DNA of 27,866 nt, from NCBI GenBank assembly GCA_016927185.1, contig JAFGND010000107.1, forward strand, positions 1 to 27,866, read 5' to 3'. A program made the translations under genes and the position numbers. Shown here one piece after another: positions 22,882 to 27,866 of this stretch (position 1 is the stretch's first letter; each line of letters starts with the position of its first letter). The notes beneath the pieces were generated by a model. It ran no database searches, was not told where the DNA came from, and saw nothing but the letters and a program-made list of their open reading frames with translations. Origin of the DNA: Candidatus Coatesiibacteriota bacterium. Its GTDB lineage: Bacteria > JAFGND01.

Positions 22882-25016
22882 CTAAATATAGATTACTTTT
22901 TCTCTCCTTAACTGTCCTGCTGCTTTATTTATATAAAGGCACTTTCATTGAAGGCATCAGCTTATTACTTACAACAGGCTGGTGTTATTTTTTTATTCCC
23001 AGTCTTGTCTTGTTTCCAGTAGCAGCTGGCATCGGGATATGGATATCGAGAATACCATTTGTTTTCTATTTGTGTTTCACAGGATTACTATTCCTGTTTG
23101 TTCCTAAAATGGACAAGACAAGAAAGATACTGATTGTCTTTGCAGGACTTTCGCTTCCCCTTTTTCTTGCATCTCTTCATTTCAAATCATTGATTTCCAT
23201 AGATTTATACAAGCAGATATTCTCTGCTCTTGGTATGATAGGCTTTCTGATCCTCTTCAAGAAAGTATATCCTTTATCAAAAAGACATATTGAAAGAGCT
23301 TCTGTCTTCTCGCTTTCTGTGTCAGTTGTGGCAGGCATAGTTCTTTCTTTATCAGGCATTGCTGCCAGTCAATTTACCAGACTGAATCCCTTTCATGTAT
23401 CGAAGACATTGGCAGCACTAAGAAGCAATAATGAAGCTCTGGAAGATGCATACAAAAAGTATTCTGGAAAGGATATCTACATTTCAAGAAGCATAGCAGG
23501 AGAGTTGTGTAAAAAATATGAGAAGGATATGAATTTTCAGAAAGCTCTTGAAGCGTTCAGGAAAGGTCATCTTACAGATAACGAGATTGAATCAAGACTT
23601 CTATGGAAAACAGGCAAGAAACAGGAAGCACTGGCAGTTAACAGCGATTTTTTCATAATCCCAGCTAATAATGATGAGCTGAATTTACTGGGACAGTTTT
23701 ATCTTCATAATGAGGATTTCAAGAAGCTGGATTCTCTTCTGGTAAGTATAGAAGTAGATTTTTCAGATGATCCCTATTTCAATTACCTGAAAGGCAGATT
23801 GCTTGTTCATAAAATCCAGCCTTCTATTAAATATATGAAAAAATCATTCCCGTTTGTTCCTGATGCTGGCTATTATATAGCAAATGAAATGGCTGAGAGG
23901 GATTCCATAAATGAAGTATTGAAAATATCAAGGCAGCTTCTTCCTTATAATATGCTAATAAATAATGAGCTATATTTCAAGAATAAAGTCAATCTTCTGA
24001 AAGAGAACAAGGTTGAAATAGAGGATGGTTATTCGCTTCTGGGATTTTGTATTCCAAAGCGTGACATAGTACCTCATGAAATAATAGAAGCAACTATTTA
24101 TCTGTATCTTGACAGGGATCAGTGGAGACTTGCAAAGCCTTTCCTGCAATTCGGCAAGGAGATTAATTTCCTTGAGAATGTCAGATTTGCACCTGTAAAT
24201 CTTGATTCATTGCCACAAGCAGCAGGCAATGTGCTACCGATTGAAGTTTTCTCAATGATTGATGATAAAGTAACACCTGGCAACTATCAAATGTATTTCT
24301 CTATTGGATATGACAAAGAAAAACTGCTGAAATTCAAGGAAGGTCTGGGAAAAACATTCCAGATAAGGCTTGCTGATGTGAAAATTACGAAGAACAGGAA
24401 AAGAAGCCTCAATGCACTTTATACCCAGGGTAGATACAGGAAGCTTTATGAAGTATCAAGGGAATATGACTTACCTCTTCCCCTTCTATCAAAAACAGCA
24501 AATTTGTATATGGGTGGAATTGAATATGAGAATGGCAATTTAGGGAAAGCAAGGAATTACTGGAAAAATACTGATGAAGAATGGCAATTCCTTGCTGACA
24601 GGAAATTCAACAAGGCAAGAATTAGCGTCAATCCTGACTTCATGAAAAAGAGCATTATCTTCCCTAACGGGATTGAACTGCTTGGATACAAGATCATCAG
24701 TATTACAACCAGAAAAGCAAGTATAGAGTTCTATTTCATTGTGCATTTTCCCCAGCAGGAGAATTATATTATGCTTAATCTATATGACGAAAAGAAGAGA
24801 TTGATAGCAAATGGAAATCACTATCTTGACTATTCTGCAGAAAAAGTCAAGAATTCCAGCATTATCAAGACAGCAAAGACTGTATATTACAGCAGGGAAA
24901 ACAAGATTATCAATATATGGATGGGCTTATGGAACAGAAGTCCGTGGGATGATCCCATCATTCTTGATGCAAATGGTGACAGGGAGATTTATATTGGGCA
25001 GTTTAGAACAGAATAG
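22878..25016 (+). CDS. Multi-spanning membrane protein with large TPR-like domain; apparent AUA start
   Basis: The frame encodes about 712 residues: around five or six N-terminal membrane helices (the first being RLLFLSLTVLLLYLY) and a soluble C-terminal part with degenerate TPR-like units and a final beta-rich region. No ATG, GTG or TTG lies in frame before TTG 23010, which would cut off the first helices. AAAGGAG at 22867-22873 instead points to ATA at 22878, which overlaps the upstream TAA (ATAA), as ATGA does elsewhere in this window. I therefore place the start there, tentatively. The function is unknown; it resembles wide-spread O-antigen-ligase-like or glycan-associated TPR proteins only in layout. 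Confidence 0.75.
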   Translation: MTKYRLLFLSLTVLLLYLYKGTFIEGISLLLTTGWCYFFIPSLVLFPVAAGIGIWISRIPFVFYLCFTGLLFLFVPKMDKTRKILIVFAGLSLPLFLASLHFKSLISIDLYKQIFSALGMIGFLILFKKVYPLSKRHIERASVFSLSVSVVAGIVLSLSGIAASQFTRLNPFHVSKTLAALRSNNEALEDAYKKYSGKDIYISRSIAGELCKKYEKDMNFQKALEAFRKGHLTDNEIESRLLWKTGKKQEALAVNSDFFIIPANNDELNLLGQFYLHNEDFKKLDSLLVSIEVDFSDDPYFNYLKGRLLVHKIQPSIKYMKKSFPFVPDAGYYIANEMAERDSINEVLKISRQLLPYNMLINNELYFKNKVNLLKENKVEIEDGYSLLGFCIPKRDIVPHEIIEATIYLYLDRDQWRLAKPFLQFGKEINFLENVRFAPVNLDSLPQAAGNVLPIEVFSMIDDKVTPGNYQMYFSIGYDKEKLLKFKEGLGKTFQIRLADVKITKNRKRSLNALYTQGRYRKLYEVSREYDLPLPLLSKTANLYMGGIEYENGNLGKARNYWKNTDEEWQFLADRKFNKARISVNPDFMKKSIIFPNGIELLGYKIISITTRKASIEFYFIVHFPQQENYIMLNLYDEKKRLIANGNHYLDYSAEKVKNSSIIKTAKTVYYSRENKIINIWMGLWNRSPWDDPIILDANGDREIYIGQFRTE

Positions 25017-25431
25017 GGAGCTTTTCAAGCAGATGCTTCTTAAATGGAATACCCATATAAATCTTGTTTCAAGACAAAATCCAGAGAAAGTATTTGATGA
25101 ATTATGGGAAAAAGCAATGGAAATAGAGAATGGACTTCCTGAAGAGCTTACAAGAATACTTGATATTGGTTCAGGAAACGGTTTCCCTGCGATACCCATA
25201 AAGCTTATGAGAATGCATGTTGATATAAAGCTTCTTGAACCAAGAAAGAAGAGATATAATTTCCTGCTTTATGCAAGAACGGAACTGTCACTTTATGAAG
25301 GTTTCAATATCTATAATGTACGCTGGCAGGAATTCACACTTCCAGATTACTGGCTCCCCGAGAAAATCCTGCATCAGGGAATAAAGCTGGGAGAGGATTT
25401 CAGAAGAAAATTCAATCTACAATCTTCTTAG
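24994..25431 (+). CDS. rsmG: Short RsmG-like SAM-dependent methyltransferase
   Basis: Starting at TTG 24994 behind AGGGAG, this 145-residue protein begins with the RsmG pattern LLKWNTHINLVS, then SAM motif I LDIGSGNGFPAIPI (residues 56-69), the acidic motif II (LLEPRKKR, E82) and a motif III-like NVRWQEF. RsmG (GidB) methylates G527 of 16S rRNA and is normally a little over 200 residues. This copy ends about 60 residues early, without the DLVTARA-type catalytic region. The stop overlaps the convergent pyrophosphatase gene by 15 nt. It may be a truncated or an unusually short member. The upstream membrane-protein gene overlaps its start by 23 nt. Confidence 0.75.
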   Translation: MGSLEQNRELFKQMLLKWNTHINLVSRQNPEKVFDELWEKAMEIENGLPEELTRILDIGSGNGFPAIPIKLMRMHVDIKLLEPRKKRYNFLLYARTELSLYEGFNIYNVRWQEFTLPDYWLPEKILHQGIKLGEDFRRKFNLQSS

Positions 25432-25995
25432 GAAGTCCTTCATTTTAATAATTGCATTGTATCTATGAGAAAGTCTGTTCTTTGCAGCAGATTCAATTTC
25501 TGCAAAAGTTTTTTTCAATGGTTCATAATAAAATATGGGATCATAACCGAAACCGTTTTCTCCCCTGAGCTCATCAATTATTAATCCATCAACACTTCCT
25601 TTTGCTGTGAACACAGTATTATTCTCTGGATTAAAATAAGCTATTACGCATATGAAATGAGCAGTTCTTTCAGGGACAGGGATATTTTTCAGCATTTCCT
25701 TGACCCTGTTTATATTGTCCATTGCGTTTCCTGCAAAACGTGCTGAATGAATTCCTGGAAGTCCTTCAAGAACATCTATTGAAAGTCCTGAATCGTCTGC
25801 AAGGCATTCGATGCCACTTCTCTCTCCATAGAATCTGGCTTTTATTATAGCATTTTCCTCGAAAGACTCACCGTATTCATGAGGATTTTCATCAATGCCA
25901 AAATCGTCTGGGGAAAGTATATTGAAGCAATCCAGTATATACTTGATTTCTGAAAGTTTGTTCTTGTTATTAGATCCAAAGAGAATTGTCTTCAT
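25417..25995 (-). CDS. rdgB: XTP/dITP pyrophosphatase (HAM1/RdgB)
   Basis: This 192-residue house-cleaning enzyme hydrolyses non-canonical purine nucleoside triphosphates (XTP, ITP, dITP) to the monophosphate and pyrophosphate. Conserved motifs are SNNKNKLSEI (8-17), ADDSGL (66-71), GENGFGYDPIF (145-155) and KNRLSHR (172-178). Length is normal. The gene stands alone on the minus strand, with the RsmG-like gene converging on its end. Confidence 0.95.
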   Translation of the reverse strand: MKTILFGSNNKNKLSEIKYILDCFNILSPDDFGIDENPHEYGESFEENAIIKARFYGERSGIECLADDSGLSIDVLEGLPGIHSARFAGNAMDNINRVKEMLKNIPVPERTAHFICVIAYFNPENNTVFTAKGSVDGLIIDELRGENGFGYDPIFYYEPLKKTFAEIESAAKNRLSHRYNAIIKMKDFLRRL

Positions 25996-26190
25996 ACTAC
26001 TCTATTCTTGCTAATATAAAACGCAAAGACAAAGCAAATTCATGAGTCTTTAAGTCAATAAGAATCGCTGTTTCTGATTTTTTGAGATTTAATATTCCAT
26101 ATAGCAGGTATACTCTCTTAAATATAGAAATATAGAAACAAGAATATAGAAAAGGGTTTATAAAAAACATTTTTTTGGGGGAAGCCAAGA

Positions 26191-27522
26191 TTATTTTACC
26201 TTCACAACCCTCTTGCATTCCTTCCCTGACTTCACAATATAAACTCCTTCTCTCCATTTGCTTGTATCAAGAGAATGCTTGCCTTTGGGAAGTTCCATAA
26301 TCAACTGACCTGTCAGGGAATAGATTGAAGCAGAGGAAGAAGAGGAAATTGATAATCTGCCAGTGAATGGATTAGGAGAAATGGAGAAATGCTTGTCTGG
26401 CAAGCATGAAGAAGAGTTTGAAGAAGAGAAACCAGTGTCTTCCTTTATGGCATAGATCCTATCATCTCCAGTACTATAAGCATAAAGGGTTTTATTAGTT
26501 CCTAAAGCATAAATATTCCCATTTTTATCAAAAGAGAACTTCCATAATTCATTTCCATTTGTATCAAAACAAAAAAAGCCTCGTTTGTCTCTTGAGTAAA
26601 GATAATCGTTACTGTCTATTACCATTGAGCCACCTATATCTAAATTTTTTACCCACTTTATACTTCCATCTGGATTTATTGCGTTAACATAGTATTCACC
26701 TAAGTAATAAATTGTTCCATCAGAAGTTAAACCCAAACTCCATCCTCCGATTGTTTTCGTTGCCCATTTCTCTGTTCCATCTTGATTAAAAGCGATTAAA
26801 CCTACAGTCTGAGGAGAACCCATTACATATATTGTTCCATCTGGTGCTATTACAGGATAGTCATAATATCTAATATTAATACTATTTCCTTCTTTTGACC
26901 ATTTCTCTGTACCTGAACTGTCATAACAGGTAATTGTTAAAGTTGTCAATACATATATATCTCCTGTTTGGGAAATAGAATGACCTCGCCAGAAACCTTT
27001 TAACTTTCTATTCCATACATCATTACCATCTGCATCAAATTTATAAAGAAGTGAGTCTTTCCAACTAACTCCATATACAAATCCATCTTTGTCTTCTACG
27101 TAATTATCACAACCTCTATTAGGTATTCTCTTTATTATTGCTCCATTTGAAGGATTCAAGATATATAGATCATATAAATCACCATAACCATCTGTATCAC
27201 AAACCCAGAACTTAGTTCCATCCTTGTTTATCATAGGAGAATATGAATTCTGGACATCAGCACTTCTCCATCTTTGATTACCATTTTTATCCATACTATA
27301 TGTTTCTGATCCTGCTAAAAATATATTATCATCTTTCCCAATTACGAACCCATTAACATAAGAATTCCACCAGGCAACATAAGGCTTTTTCTGTGGACCT
27401 TCATTCATGTCTGATCTTCCTGTTCTTTGTGCATCATGTCTGTATTGAGGCCATGAGAATTCTTCTGAATATAAGTATGATAATGCAAGGATAAGTATTA
27501 TTGTCAGAATTATATGTTTCAT
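26191..27522 (-). CDS. Secreted PQQ-like beta-propeller protein with type IX sorting domain
   Basis: This 443-residue exported protein has a signal peptide (1-19), then WPQYRHDAQRTGRS, the typical start of a PQQ-like/outer-membrane-assembly propeller, followed by blade motifs of the IYxxG.....NxDGxxKW type. The C-terminal part from about 380 is a Por secretion domain: HFSISPNPFTGRLSI, then IYSLTGQLI and GVYIVKSGKECKRVVKV. That domain directs transport through the type IX system and surface attachment. AAGGAG lies upstream of the ATG, touching the stop of the gene before it (10 nt apart), so the two are cotranscribed. No enzyme residues are evident; a cell-surface binding role is likely. Confidence 0.88.
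   Translation of the reverse strand: MKHIILTIILILALSYLYSEEFSWPQYRHDAQRTGRSDMNEGPQKKPYVAWWNSYVNGFVIGKDDNIFLAGSETYSMDKNGNQRWRSADVQNSYSPMINKDGTKFWVCDTDGYGDLYDLYILNPSNGAIIKRIPNRGCDNYVEDKDGFVYGVSWKDSLLYKFDADGNDVWNRKLKGFWRGHSISQTGDIYVLTTLTITCYDSSGTEKWSKEGNSINIRYYDYPVIAPDGTIYVMGSPQTVGLIAFNQDGTEKWATKTIGGWSLGLTSDGTIYYLGEYYVNAINPDGSIKWVKNLDIGGSMVIDSNDYLYSRDKRGFFCFDTNGNELWKFSFDKNGNIYALGTNKTLYAYSTGDDRIYAIKEDTGFSSSNSSSCLPDKHFSISPNPFTGRLSISSSSSASIYSLTGQLIMELPKGKHSLDTSKWREGVYIVKSGKECKRVVKVK
26207..26247. repeat. 41-bp direct repeat, copy 1
   Basis: It is identical over 41 bp to 27549-27589. Both copies encode the end of a type IX sorting domain. Confidence 0.85.
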
Positions 27523-27532
27523 ATTAATCTCC

Positions 27533-27866
27533 TTAATTTACTTTTACTACCCTCTTGCATTCCTTCCCTGACTTCACAATATAAACTCCCTGTTTCCATT
27601 TACTAGTATCAAGAGAGTGCTTGCCTTTGGGAAGGCTCATAATAAGCTGACCAGTAATAGAATAGATTGCTCCTATTGAAGGCAGGGAAACTGACAAGCG
27701 AGAGGTGAATGGGTTAGGAGAGATGGAGAAGGATTTGGAAGGAATATAAGAAGCTGTTTTTTTATTACTGAAACCTTTATATCCATATGTTTCTATAGCA
27801 TAAAGATAAGAATCTCCGCTTCCAAAATATACAACATGATTGAAAACAAATGGAACAGACCAAATA
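27533..27866 (-). CDS. Partial gene: propeller protein with type IX sorting domain (C-terminal end)
   Basis: The 5' part lies beyond the window. The visible 110 residues hold one propeller blade (VVYFGSGDSYLYAIE) and a sorting domain (FSISPNPFTSRLSV, IYSITGQLI, GVYIVKSGKECKRVV). It is a paralogue of the gene that follows it at 26191-27522 and shares a 41-bp identical stretch with it. It ends in TAA just before the ribosome binding site of the downstream gene, so both form one operon of surface proteins. Confidence 0.88.
   Translation of the reverse strand, partial: IWSVPFVFNHVVYFGSGDSYLYAIETYGYKGFSNKKTASYIPSKSFSISPNPFTSRLSVSLPSIGAIYSITGQLIMSLPKGKHSLDTSKWKQGVYIVKSGKECKRVVKVN
27549..27589. repeat. 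41-bp direct repeat, copy 2
   Basis: It is identical over 41 bp to 26207-26247, in the paralogous sorting domain of the upstream gene. Confidence 0.85.

Noticed and set aside
24811-24993. N-terminal extension of the RsmG-like gene up to an ATG at 24811
   Set aside because: This part overlaps the membrane-protein gene in another frame and has no RsmG similarity; TTG 24994 has the ribosome site.
25997-26257. 86-codon minus-strand frame before rdgB
   Set aside because: It overlaps the sorting domain of the propeller gene in another frame and has no ribosome site or family. The rest of 25996-26190 shows no feature.

Overview
The window looks like a chromosomal piece of an AT-rich, anaerobic, diderm bacterium. 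Signs of an outer membrane are an lpxA gene (lipid A synthesis), several lipoproteins, and two exported proteins ending in a type IX secretion (Por) C-terminal sorting domain. The sorting domain and the NPYD-type lipoprotein point towards the FCB group or a neighbouring candidate phylum; I cannot name the species. UGA is a normal stop in most genes, so the code is standard, with one apparent exception described below.

Layout. 1-3126: a forward group with an FAD/NAD(P)-binding oxidoreductase, an inositol-monophosphatase-family enzyme, a small unknown protein and a coiled-coil lipoprotein, ending at a bidirectional terminator. 3111-4759 (minus): a TPR protein and a small membrane protein. 5013-5903: a lipoprotein with a (Gly-Thr)14 linker. 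5962-6195 (minus): a 77-residue gene missed by plain ORF calling because it has an in-frame UGA. 6419-16145: a tightly packed forward operon of hydrogenase-associated genes. 16120-18186: a lipoprotein and an exported TPR-like protein. 18169-20565 (minus): a PfkB sugar/nucleoside kinase and a polysaccharide flippase. 20966-25431: a lipoprotein, lpxA, a membrane-anchored TPR protein, a multi-spanning membrane protein and a short RsmG-like methyltransferase. 25417-25995 (minus): an XTP/dITP pyrophosphatase. 26191-27866 (minus): two related PQQ-propeller proteins with sorting domains.

The operon at 6419-16145 carries two DRTGG proteins, two GHKL ATPases, a PHP-domain protein and a sensory-type [FeFe]-hydrogenase-like protein, plus two NuoE/NuoF pairs and a thioredoxin-like ferredoxin. 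The first NuoF is fused to an NfnB/GltD-like NADPH:ferredoxin module. The second NuoF has lost all four cysteines of its N-terminal 2Fe-2S domain. No catalytic HydA is present. This suggests an electron-bifurcating NADH/NADPH/ferredoxin transhydrogenase (Stn-like) with sensory and regulatory partners, rather than a complete hydrogenase operon.

The most striking item is the divergent gene at 5962-6195. It encodes a DUF1858/ScdA-N-like redox protein whose CxxC motif reads C-x-x-UGA. The UGA is followed by a hairpin whose geometry matches the E. coli fdhF SECIS: a bulged U, three base pairs, and a 4-nt loop starting with G exactly 18 nt after the UGA. A perfect-consensus promoter (TTGACA-N17-TATAAT) precedes it. 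I read it as a selenoprotein.
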